From Flavobacteriales bacterium (GTDB lineage Bacteria; Bacteroidota; Bacteroidia; Flavobacteriales_F; PHOS-HE28), in contig JAGQVR010000079.1 of assembly GCA_020437875.1 (NCBI GenBank), forward strand, positions 1 through 10,969: a stretch of 10,969 bases of DNA, in the 5' to 3' direction. This document shows positions 1 through 6,010 of this stretch, in pieces. How positions within the stretch are numbered: position 1 is the first letter of the stretch; each line of letters begins with the position of its first letter. The notes beneath the pieces were generated by a model, which was not told the origin of the DNA, searched no databases, and worked only from the letters and a program-made list of their open reading frames with translations. Position numbers and translations under genes: made by a program.

Positions 1-1292
1 CCAGTGATGTGCCCTATCCGTGGCGCGTGGTGCAATGCGCGCCGGGCGGCCACTACGAGCTCACCGACGGCACCGGCCATTACAGTGAGGCAATGCCATA
101 CGGCGCCTACACGGTGGGCATCACAAACCTCGCTAACCACGCGCCACTCTGTCCGGCCACGCTGCCAGCACCCTTCACGCTCAACGCCGTCACCCCGATG
201 GTGACCGTGGATATGGCGCTGGACCCGCTCTACGGCCCTGACATGGAAGCGCTGATGTGGGCCGGCACGCCGCGGCCGGGCTTCAACTTCGGTTACGGAC
301 TGCGCGCGCTGAACAATGGTGCCTTCTCCTTCGGCCCATTCACGGCCACCCTCGACTACGATCCGGTGCTGAGCTACGTGAGCAGCAGCTTGCCACCCAT
401 CGTGAACACGCCGGGACAGTTGCAGTTCACGGTTCCTTCGCTCAATGCCTTCGGACAGATGAACATCGCAGTGACGCTGCAAGTGCCACCGGATCCACTT
501 CTCATCGGCACGAACCTCGCTGCCACGCTCACACTCTCGCCTTCGCCCGCCGATAGCGACCCGACCAACGATGTGTACACGTTGAACACCACGGTGGTCG
601 GCGCGTATGACCCCAACGACAAGCAGGTGATTACCAGCTCGCGTTCGAGCGCATCGCTCTACTTCCTCGATGCCGACACGGCACTGGCCTACACCATACG
701 GTTCCAGAACACTGGCAACGCGGAGGCCTTGCATGTACGCTTGGTGGACACGCTTTCCCATGTGCTCGATGTAGGCAGCCTGCGCCTCTTGGGTGCCAGC
801 CATGACTTCGAGGCGCGGCTTGAAAGCGACTCCATCCTCATCATCGACTTCCCTGATATCATGCTGCCCGACAGCACAAGTGACCTGGTGGGCAGTCAGG
901 GTGCCTTCTCATTCACGATATCGCCACAGGCCGGGATCATGGCAGGAACGGTCATTACGAACAAGGCGGACATCTACTTCGACGTGAACCCGCCCATCCG
1001 AACGAACACGGCCACGGTGACGGCCGAATTCAGCACGGGACTATCCGCGATGCCCGATGCCACGGGTCCTCAGCTTTCCCCGAACCCGACCGGCGTGGAA
1101 CTGCGTCTAAAAATGGGCGATGCCGGCCCGGGCCAATGGCTCATACACGATGCACAAGGTCGCCTGGTGCGCAGCGGACGGTGGAATGGAAGTGAACAGA
1201 CCATCGCGGTGAGTGGACTGGAAGCGGGGCTCTACACGATCACGGTCACAACTGCCGCGGGGCGTTCATTGGCGCGTTTCGTGAAGGAGTGA
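1..1292 (+). CDS. T9SS-secreted surface protein, C-terminal part (5' end outside window)
   Basis: The reading frame is already open at base 3 and runs to TGA at 1290-1292, so the start lies upstream; the GTG at position 9 is just an internal Val. The visible ~430 residues are rich in Thr, Pro, Asn and Asp and look like stacked beta-sandwich domains. Around 602-1000 the protein has the signature of a repeat domain common in Bacteroidota adhesins: YDPNDK (about 605-622), then YTIRFQNTGN, then GTVITNKADIYFDVNPPI near the domain end. The last ~75 residues (from about 1070) form a T9SS type A sorting domain: SPNPTG opening, GQWLIHDAQGRLVRSG, GLYTITV, and a short basic end FVKE. By family knowledge this domain directs export through the type IX secretion system and anchoring or release at the cell surface. 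The cargo function cannot be told from this part. It is the only + strand gene and converges on the arsenic operon. Confidence 0.88.
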   Translation, partial: SDVPYPWRVVQCAPGGHYELTDGTGHYSEAMPYGAYTVGITNLANHAPLCPATLPAPFTLNAVTPMVTVDMALDPLYGPDMEALMWAGTPRPGFNFGYGLRALNNGAFSFGPFTATLDYDPVLSYVSSSLPPIVNTPGQLQFTVPSLNAFGQMNIAVTLQVPPDPLLIGTNLAATLTLSPSPADSDPTNDVYTLNTTVVGAYDPNDKQVITSSRSSASLYFLDADTALAYTIRFQNTGNAEALHVRLVDTLSHVLDVGSLRLLGASHDFEARLESDSILIIDFPDIMLPDSTSDLVGSQGAFSFTISPQAGIMAGTVITNKADIYFDVNPPIRTNTATVTAEFSTGLSAMPDATGPQLSPNPTGVELRLKMGDAGPGQWLIHDAQGRLVRSGRWNGSEQTIAVSGLEAGLYTITVTTAAGRSLARFVKE

Positions 1293-1297
1293 TCGCA

Positions 1298-1313
1298 TTC
1301 GGCGCCAGCCGAA
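1298..1313. terminator. Possible bidirectional hairpin between convergent genes
   Basis: A perfect 6-bp stem TTCGGC / GCCGAA with a 4-nt loop lies in the 28-bp gap between the stop codons of two convergent genes (1292 on +, 1321 on -). The position is right for a shared terminator. Neither side has a clear T tract, so intrinsic termination is only suggested. Confidence 0.4.
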
Positions 1314-1320
1314 ACTTAGG

Positions 1321-2814
1321 TCAACGCCAACCCAAGGTTCCACCGCAGAGCCACCACGTTCTGCTGAAGCCTACATCGCGAAGCACCTGCGCGGCCTGCG
1401 CGCTGCGGCCTCCGCCTTTCGCACACACCGTGATGATGCGCTCCTTCGGCGACCAATTGCGCGCGCGTGTCAAGAGTTCGGCCAACGGGATGTTCACCGC
1501 TTGTGGCAGGTGACCGCCTGCGTATTCCTCGGGGCTGCGCACATCCACCACGCGGACGTTCGGCTTGCCCAGCAACGGCATCAGGTCCTCAAGCTCCAGG
1601 CATTTCCGTTCGCTGGGCATGCGCAGCCACACCACCATGCCGCTCAGCACCGTGACGCTCCCGATGGCCAAGATGGAGGCCGTGATACCGAAATGATCAG
1701 CGATGAGGCCGGTTAGCAGCGCACCGATGGCATAGCCCAGGTCGCGCCATAGGCGGAACACACCTACGGCTTCACTGCGCTGTTGAGGGTGCGTATGCGC
1801 CGCGATCACCGCCAGGAAAGTCGGGTAGACGAGCGCCGTGCCAATGCCCAAGGCAGCGCTCAGCACCACGTACGCGCCCTGCGCATGCGCGAAGGGCAGG
1901 CCGAGTATCGCGAGGCCTTGCAGCATCATGCCGATGATGAGCAGCGATCGACGGTTGATGTGATCCGCGAGCTTGCCGGTGAAGAGCTGCCCGATGCCCC
2001 ATACGGCCGGATACACGGCAGCAATGAGGCCGATGCGCCCCTGGTCGAGCCCTTCATTCAGCAACAGCACGGGCAGGAGGCCCCAGAGCATGCCGTCGTT
2101 CAGGTTGTTCACCAGCCCGGCCTGCGTGATGCTGCCCAAGGTGCGGTGCTGCAAGCTGGTCTCGACGAACACGTTCTTCAATTTCGGTATGGTGCTCGTT
2201 GCGCCTTCCGCTGCAACATGGTGTGCGGTATCCTTCACCCAAAGCAACGTGAGCAACAGACCGGTCACCGCGATGGCGATGCCCACCTGGAATGGAACGG
2301 GACGCGGCCCGTAGTGCGCGGCGAGGTAGCCTGTGAGGAAGGCCATCAGGCCGACCGCGATGTATCCAGCGAACTCGTTCAGACCCATCGCAAGGCCACG
2401 GTCCTTCTCGCCCACGAGGTCCATCTTCATGACCACCGTGCTGCTCCACGCGAAGCCTTGGTGGATGCCCAGCAGGATGTTCGCCGCCACGATCCATGAC
2501 CAGTCATTGGCGTATATGAGCATGAAGGGCACGGGCAACGCGAGCGACCAGCCGGTAACAAGAAGCGCCTTGCGGCCGAAGCGCGCCGCGAGCCGCCCTG
2601 TGGCGTAGTTCGCCACCGCTTTGCTCACTCCGAAAGCCATGATGAACGACATGGCCGCCACATGCGAGGCAATGCCGAACTCGAGTTCAGCGAGCATAGG
2701 CAGCACGGTCCGCTCGATGCCCACCATGCCACCCACGAAGGCGTTGACGATCACCAGCAGGGTGAACTGCTTCCAGTTGGCGCTGAGGCCGAGCGTGGTG
2801 CTTTTCGGCTTCAC
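1321..2814 (-). CDS. MFS transporter with fused C-terminal rhodanese domain
   Basis: 497 residues from GTG at 2814, whose GTGA overlaps the TGA of the arsenate reductase by 4 nt; a GTG at 2841 is also open but less likely. Residues ~15-400 form an MFS permease of about 12 hydrophobic segments, with the loop 2-3 motif GRLAARFGRK near 73-82 and a counterpart GKLADHINRR near 280-289. Residues ~404-497 are a rhodanese domain: VVDVRSPEEYAGGHLPQAVNIP, then the active-site loop C464-AKGGG-R470-S. This loop is CX5R, one residue longer than the usual rhodanese CX4R and equal in length to Cdc25 and Acr2-type arsenate reductases. As the last gene of the arsR-arsM-arsC operon, and with no ArsB or Acr3 pump visible, it is the likely arsenical exporter (inference). 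Substrate could be arsenite, a methylated or a thiolated arsenical. It could instead be a sulfur-compound transporter. Confidence 0.85.
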   Translation of the reverse strand: MKPKSTTLGLSANWKQFTLLVIVNAFVGGMVGIERTVLPMLAELEFGIASHVAAMSFIMAFGVSKAVANYATGRLAARFGRKALLVTGWSLALPVPFMLIYANDWSWIVAANILLGIHQGFAWSSTVVMKMDLVGEKDRGLAMGLNEFAGYIAVGLMAFLTGYLAAHYGPRPVPFQVGIAIAVTGLLLTLLWVKDTAHHVAAEGATSTIPKLKNVFVETSLQHRTLGSITQAGLVNNLNDGMLWGLLPVLLLNEGLDQGRIGLIAAVYPAVWGIGQLFTGKLADHINRRSLLIIGMMLQGLAILGLPFAHAQGAYVVLSAALGIGTALVYPTFLAVIAAHTHPQQRSEAVGVFRLWRDLGYAIGALLTGLIADHFGITASILAIGSVTVLSGMVVWLRMPSERKCLELEDLMPLLGKPNVRVVDVRSPEEYAGGHLPQAVNIPLAELLTRARNWSPKERIITVCAKGGGRSAQAAQVLRDVGFSRTWWLCGGTLGWR

Positions 2815-3440
2815 TGCGCTGACTGCTGCATCACGTACCACATCTCGGCCGCGATCTGCAAGCAGCGTTCATCGTACCGCGCAGCTTCTTCGGGCGTGCC
2901 ATCGGCTTCTTTGGGATCCTGGTAGGGCAGGCTGATGCGGTCCAGGGCGCCGAACACGATCGGGCAGTTCTTGTCGGCTTCCGAGCAGGTCATCACGGCG
3001 CAGAAGTCCCGCTGCGGGTTGGCCGGGTCGTTGTAGCGCTTGCTCCAGCACGGCTCGGTCGCCCGCTCCTTGGAAATGGCCACGGTACAGCGCGGGTTAT
3101 CACCCTTCGGAACAGCGACGTGGAAACCGGCGCGCCGCAGCGCTTCAATGGCGCGCGGGTTGAAGGCCGTGGCCTCGGTGCCGCCGCTGAATGTGCGCAC
3201 GTGATCAAGCCCGAAAGCGCACGCCGCCGTTGCTGCCCACACCTGGCCAAGAATGCTGCGACGGCTGTTGTGGGTGCAGATGAAGGTGAGATCGGCCGTG
3301 GCACCCTCGGCCTTTCGGTCCTTCACGAAGGCGGCGATCAGGTCCAGACTCTCCTTGCGATCGAACGGGATCTCCGCCATGGCCGGTATGACCTGTTGGT
3401 CCACGTAGCGCTGGATCTCTGGGTGAATGCGATGGGGCAT
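2811..3440 (-). CDS. arsC: Low-molecular-weight phosphatase-type arsenate reductase (ArsC-like)
   Basis: 209 residues from ATG at 3440. The phosphate-loop signature is C55-THNSR-R61-S62 (CX5R-S), preceded by a hydrophobic strand (LTFI). The phosphatase general acid is probably D175 in a DP pair of the late loop. Several more Cys (118, 131, 147, 152, 159) could act as the redox relay that family members use to reduce As(V) to As(III). FSGGTEATAFNPRAIEALRRAGF is typical of the Bacteroidota branch of this family. Its length matches that branch, which is longer than the ~130-residue S. aureus type. An upstream ATG at 3488 would add a hydrophobic MIPIALVLSFL stretch; the shorter start fits the family better. 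It sits between the 37-residue peptide and the MFS gene, overlapping the latter by 4 nt. A protein-tyrosine phosphatase role is possible, but the arsR/arsM context favours arsenate reduction. Confidence 0.85.
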   Translation of the reverse strand: MPHRIHPEIQRYVDQQVIPAMAEIPFDRKESLDLIAAFVKDRKAEGATADLTFICTHNSRRSILGQVWAATAACAFGLDHVRTFSGGTEATAFNPRAIEALRRAGFHVAVPKGDNPRCTVAISKERATEPCWSKRYNDPANPQRDFCAVMTCSEADKNCPIVFGALDRISLPYQDPKEADGTPEEAARYDERCLQIAAEMWYVMQQSAQ

Positions 3441-3519
3441 GGATCGTGGTGGGCTGAGGAAGGAGAGCACGAGGGCGATGGGGATCATGGCACGTTGGTC
3501 GCAGCTGTCACACGAACAG

Positions 3520-3633
3520 TCAGATGATATTGATCGCGCAGAACTTCGGATCGAAGCCGAAGACCAGCTGGAGGATGATGACCGATCCGGTGATGATGAT
3601 CGGTCGTCGATGCTTGCGCAGGAAAACGGTCAT
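3520..3633 (-). CDS. 37-residue single-span membrane peptide in the arsenic operon
   Basis: A short open frame runs from ATG at 3633 to TGA at 3520-3522. It starts 3 nt after the arsM stop (TGA-GTC-ATG), the spacing of a translationally coupled gene. The peptide begins with a basic head (MTVFLRKHRRP), followed by a hydrophobic span (IIITGSVIILQLVFGF), then DPKFCAINII with a single Cys32. The charge pattern predicts the N-terminus in the cytoplasm and one membrane helix. I do not recognise a named family. The position inside the operon, the coupling, and a membrane-protein composition unlike random GC-rich sequence argue that it is real. A role as a small partner of the downstream MFS transporter, or as an arsenic-sensing or binding peptide through Cys32, is speculation. 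Confidence 0.62.
   Translation of the reverse strand: MTVFLRKHRRPIIITGSVIILQLVFGFDPKFCAINII
3580..3605 (-). repeat. 8-bp perfect inverted repeat inside the 37-residue gene
   Basis: GACCGATC at 3580-3587 and GATCGGTC at 3598-3605 are exact reverse complements separated by 10 nt. In the mRNA they would form a hairpin covering roughly codons 10-18 of the small gene, just after its start. It may be an mRNA structure that tunes translation or stability between arsM and arsC, or a by-product of the Ile-rich coding sequence. Confidence 0.4.
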
Positions 3634-3636
3634 GAC

Positions 3637-4506
3637 TCAGCAGCAATTGCTCCCGCTTCCGCAGCAGGCGGCCTTCAACTCGGCCTTGTCCGCCTTCGCG
3701 CCCGGCTTCGTTGCGCTCACCGTGATGCTGAAGATGCCCACCCCGCTGGTCTTGAAGGCGGTGAGCTCCTCAGTGCTCAGGTAGTTCTTCAGGATGTCAT
3801 CGGGCACCACGATGGGCTTGCGCTTCTGCACGCTCACCTGCTCGAAGCCCAGGTCGTGGATGATGCCGAGGTAGTCGCTCTCCTGCAGGGCACCGCTCAC
3901 GCAGCCCGCATACATCTCGGCCGCCTGGCGCAGGTTCTCCGGCAACTCACTCTTCAAGACCACGTCGCTGATGCTGAAATGGCCACCGGGCTTCAGTACG
4001 CGCAGCACCTCGCTGAAGGCCTGTCGTTTGTCGGGTACCAGGTTGAGCACGCAGTTGCTCACCACCACATCCACGATGCCGCTGGTGAGGGGCAGCGCCT
4101 CGATGTCGCCCTGGCGGAACTCCACGTTCTGGTAGCCGAGCTTCGCCGCATTCTCCTTCGCCTTGGCGATCATTTCCGGGGTGAAGTCCACGCCGATCAC
4201 GCGGCCATCGGCACCGGTCTCGTGGCGTGCCACGAAGCAATCGTTGCCCGCGCCGCTGCCCAGGTCGAGCACGGTGTCGCCTGGCTTGATACCCGCGAAC
4301 TGCGTAGGAAGCCCGCATCCGAGGCCGAGGTCGGCTTCGGGGTTGTAGCCCTTCACCTGGCCGTAGTCATCGGTCATGATGTTGTACACCTCGGTACTGC
4401 AGCCACCAGCGCCGCAGCAGCTGCTGGCGTTGGTGTCCTTGTCCTGTTGAGCGATCTCCGCGTACTTGGCGCGGACCATGTCCTTGGTGGCTTGTGCGTT
4501 GTTCAT
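3637..4506 (-). CDS. arsM: Arsenite S-adenosylmethionine methyltransferase
   Basis: 289 residues from ATG at 4506; an in-frame ATG-ATG at 4536 would add 10 residues. I chose 4506 because it puts VRAKYAEIA at the distance from the start usual for the family. The SAM-binding motif I is VLDLGSGAGND (79-89). The three Cys that bind As(III) in ArsM/AS3MT are present in their conserved contexts: C64 in LGCGLP, C152 in SNCVLNLVPDK and C202 in GCVSGAL. There is also an N-terminal cluster (C30, C31, C36 in SSCCGAGGC) and a Cys-rich tail (C281, C282, C288, C289). The enzyme methylates trivalent arsenic to mono-, di- and trimethyl forms in the cytoplasm using thiol reductant. It is the second gene of the operon, directly after arsR and 3 nt before the small peptide gene. 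Confidence 0.95.
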   Translation of the reverse strand: MNNAQATKDMVRAKYAEIAQQDKDTNASSCCGAGGCSTEVYNIMTDDYGQVKGYNPEADLGLGCGLPTQFAGIKPGDTVLDLGSGAGNDCFVARHETGADGRVIGVDFTPEMIAKAKENAAKLGYQNVEFRQGDIEALPLTSGIVDVVVSNCVLNLVPDKRQAFSEVLRVLKPGGHFSISDVVLKSELPENLRQAAEMYAGCVSGALQESDYLGIIHDLGFEQVSVQKRKPIVVPDDILKNYLSTEELTAFKTSGVGIFSITVSATKPGAKADKAELKAACCGSGSNCC

Positions 4507-4548
4507 CTGGGGGTAAGTATTGTTAGGGCGCATCATGGTGCGCCCGTA

Positions 4549-4872
4549 CTAGCAGCAGTTATCGCTCACGCTCGTGAGCAGTTTATTCAAGTCTTTCTTC
4601 AAGGCGTTCCAGCCCTTGGGATCGATACAGTAGCACACGCTGGTGCCCTCGATGGTGCCCTGGATGAGGCCGGCGTCCTTCAGTTCGCGCAGGTGCTGGC
4701 TGATGGTGGCCTGGGCCAGGCCGATCTCATCCACCAGGGTGCTGTTCACGCAGACCCCGCGCTTCACGAGGTATTGCAGGATGGCGATGCGCGCCGGGTG
4801 CCCCAGCACCTTGGCCAGTCCGGCGATGCGGTTCTGCTCGGCGGTGAAGAGGTCGGCCTTAACGAGTCCCAT
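4549..4872 (-). CDS. arsR: ArsR/SmtB-family arsenic-responsive repressor
   Basis: 107 residues with the ArsR winged-helix fold: LAKVLGHPARIAILQYL (helices 1-2), a recognition helix in LAQATISQHLRELKDAGLI (52-70), and a beta-wing GTIEGTSVCYCID. By family behaviour it represses its own operon and releases DNA when As(III) binds Cys thiolates. The classical ELCVCDL motif in the alpha-3 helix is absent. The available thiols are C41, C80 and C82 (a CYC pair in the wing) and the C-terminal C106-C107, so the sensor site must be of a different ArsR type. First gene of the operon; two palindromic sites lie 13-55 nt upstream of its ATG. Another thiophilic inducer, or a persulfide as for SqrR or YgaV, cannot be excluded, but arsM and arsC downstream make arsenic most likely. 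Confidence 0.92.
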   Translation of the reverse strand: MGLVKADLFTAEQNRIAGLAKVLGHPARIAILQYLVKRGVCVNSTLVDEIGLAQATISQHLRELKDAGLIQGTIEGTSVCYCIDPKGWNALKKDLNKLLTSVSDNCC

Positions 4873-4884
4873 GTCGATCTATTG

Positions 4885-4927
4885 ATCGCAATATTACGAT
4901 GTTCCGGATCATCGCAATATACCGATG
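4885..4927 (-). promoter_or_regulatory. arsR promoter with two palindromic ArsR operators
   Basis: Two copies of a 17-bp element, 4885-4901 and 4911-4927, match at 15 of 17 positions and start 26 bp apart. The first is ATCGCAATATTACGAT, a palindrome in 7 of 8 base pairs; the second pairs at 6 of 8. The arsR promoter lies inside them on the - strand: TAATATTG (4889-4896, one mismatch to the Bacteroidota -7 box TAnnTTTG) is in copy 1, and TTG (4915-4917), 18 nt upstream, is in copy 2. A repressor on either site would block sigma binding. The predicted leader is about 10 nt. Confidence 0.75.
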
Positions 4928-4969
4928 TAGGTCCAGGATAGGGATCCCGGGATCGGCGGAGGAAGGGGC

Positions 4970-5371
4970 TCAGTGCTCGATCGCCTTGCCAGCTCCGGCC
5001 CAGGCGTTGATGCCTCCTTGGAGGTCCACCACGTCGTTGAATCCTTGTTCGATCAGGAATTCACGGGCTTCAGCACTACGCCGACCCGATGCACAATAGA
5101 CGAGCACCGGTCTGGTCTTGTCCAGCTGGTCGACCGTCGCCTGCAACCGACCGCCGTTCCAATCCAAATTGGTGGCGCCGGCAAGATGCCCGGCCGCATA
5201 CTCACCGGGCGTACGGGCGTCCACCAACTGGACATCCGGTTCGTTGAGGCGCGCCTCGAAGCTCGCTGGATCCAGTCTGGTACTCTGGTGGGAGGAGGTC
5301 CCACAGGCCATGAAGAGGAGTGGGAAGGATAGGAGGAAATGGCGGATGTTGATCATATTCTTACGGTTCAT
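4970..5371 (-). CDS. Lipoprotein rhodanese (sulfurtransferase)
   Basis: 133 residues from ATG at 5371. The open frame extends upstream to 5467 but would overlap the preceding gene, while 5371 gives a clean export signal: MNRKNMINIR head, hydrophobic HFLLSFPLLF, then the lipobox-like FMAC with C23 as the likely lipidated Cys, followed by a Ser/Thr-rich linker. The rhodanese domain occupies ~35-133: VQLVDARTPGEYAAGHLAGATN, and an active-site loop C93-ASGR-R98-S (CX4R, the standard sulfurtransferase length) ending with LQGGINAW. By family knowledge the Cys carries a persulfide transferred from thiosulfate or another sulfane donor. Being tethered outside the cytoplasm suits work on periplasmic sulfur. 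It is the last gene of a three-gene operon. No strong terminator is visible before the arsR promoter, so some read-through is possible. Confidence 0.87.
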   Translation of the reverse strand: MNRKNMINIRHFLLSFPLLFMACGTSSHQSTRLDPASFEARLNEPDVQLVDARTPGEYAAGHLAGATNLDWNGGRLQATVDQLDKTRPVLVYCASGRRSAEAREFLIEQGFNDVVDLQGGINAWAGAGKAIEH

Positions 5372-5400
5372 GGTCGTTAACGGTGGCGGCCCCGGGGATC

Positions 5401-5637
5401 CTACTCCACCTCGTCGAAACTGACGTCCTGGGTGGTGGCTGTCGCTCTCGCTGGCGGTACTGCGCATGCGCCAAGCAGCGGACAGCCCATGTTGAGAACG
5501 CCCTGCATGGTGAACAAGGCACCGATCGCGTATGCGAAACCACTGCCGCTACGCCAACCCTCGATGAGGAAGGCTACGCCGAGTCCCAAGCGGAGCCAGC
5601 GCAGCCAATTCCATCGTACCATAAGCGATCCGCTCAT
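5401..5637 (-). CDS. Small two-helix membrane protein (YgaP/DUF2892-like)
   Basis: 78 residues from ATG at 5637, whose ATGA overlaps the stop of the upstream rhodanese by 4 nt. That overlap decides the start over the longer frame to 5661. A basic-aromatic head (MVRWNWLRWLRLG) leads into two hydrophobic segments, ~17-28 and ~34-50, joined by a short polar turn (EGWRSGSG). The second ends in NMGCPLLGAC, with C52 and C58. The tail ~60-78 is polar and acidic. The pattern of two short helices ending in a Cys-Pro motif resembles the membrane part of YgaP, in E. coli a rhodanese fused to two helices. Here the rhodanese and membrane parts would be separate, coupled genes. The two Cys may accept persulfide sulfur. 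Family assignment is tentative. Confidence 0.6.
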   Translation of the reverse strand: MSGSLMVRWNWLRWLRLGLGVAFLIEGWRSGSGFAYAIGALFTMQGVLNMGCPLLGACAVPPARATATTQDVSFDEVE

Positions 5638-5936
5638 TTCAGCGCCTGCACGTTCTGCCACGGACCACCGTTGTACGCGTCGAAACCGGCGTTCTTCAGC
5701 ATATCGGCCGCCATCCCGCTGCGCGCACCACTGCGGCAGCAGGTGATCACGGCTTTGTTCTTGTCGATCTTGGCGAGCTGCCCCTGCAGACGATCGAGGG
5801 GGATGTTCACGGCGCCTTTCACATGGCCGCTCCGGAATTCATCCGGCGTACGAACATCGATGATCTGTGCTCCTTCGTTGATCTTCTGGCCGAGGTCCAC
5901 TTTGGGGCCACCGAGGCCGAACAGGCTCTTGAACAT
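5634..5936 (-). CDS. Small cytoplasmic rhodanese
   Basis: 100 residues, a single rhodanese domain with no signal peptide. I chose ATG at 5936; the longer frame begins with TTG at 5960 and would run into the promoter box. Domain signs: IIDVRTPDEFRSGHVKGAVNIP (25-46), active loop C67-RSGA-R72-S, and YNGGPWQN near the end. A second Cys (C66) directly precedes the catalytic one. It is the first gene of the operon with the YgaP-like membrane protein (4-nt overlap) and the lipoprotein rhodanese. Likely role: carrying sulfane sulfur as a Cys persulfide on the cytoplasmic side, perhaps handing it to or from the membrane partner (inference). The promoter at 5957-6002 suggests control by a Crp/Fnr-family regulator. 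Confidence 0.9.
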   Translation of the reverse strand: MFKSLFGLGGPKVDLGQKINEGAQIIDVRTPDEFRSGHVKGAVNIPLDRLQGQLAKIDKNKAVITCCRSGARSGMAADMLKNAGFDAYNGGPWQNVQALK

Positions 5937-5956
5937 GGTCTGATCGTGTTTGTGCT

Positions 5957-6002
5957 GCAAAGGTCCGGCAAGGATCGGTCGACGTCGGTGAGACTGGTCA
6001 CA
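5957..6002 (-). promoter_or_regulatory. Promoter of rhodanese operon with Crp/Fnr-type site
   Basis: On the - strand there is TGTGACCAGTCTCACC (6002-5987; GTGA-N6-TCAC), then 19 nt, then CCGGACCTTTGC (5968-5957). CCTTTGC resembles the Bacteroidota -7 element; the TA of TAnnTTTG is absent. The palindrome centre lies about 41 nt before the expected transcription start, the class II activator position. The same arrangement precedes the gene starting at 7858. The predicted leader is about 17 nt. Confidence 0.65.
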
Positions 6003-6010
6003 GAGGGTGG

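Noticed and set aside
1783..2499. 238-codon open frame on the + strand opposite the MFS gene
   Set aside because: Antisense shadow; low-complexity Arg/His/Gln/Glu composition with no domain.
3573..3600. GATGATGAT runs resembling a microsatellite
   Set aside because: They are ATC (Ile) codons of the small membrane peptide, explained by its hydrophobic span.
3427..4941. 504-codon open frame on the + strand opposite arsM and arsR
   Set aside because: It is antisense to well-supported arsR and arsM and to the small gene; the protein is a Leu/Ala/His/Val-rich mirror of GC-rich coding sequence with no recognisable domain.
4943..4954. Perfect palindrome GATCCCGGGATC between the lipoprotein rhodanese and arsR
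   Set aside because: Too short and without loop or T tract to be a good terminator, outside the arsR operators, and built from common GATC/CCGGG words; possibly chance.
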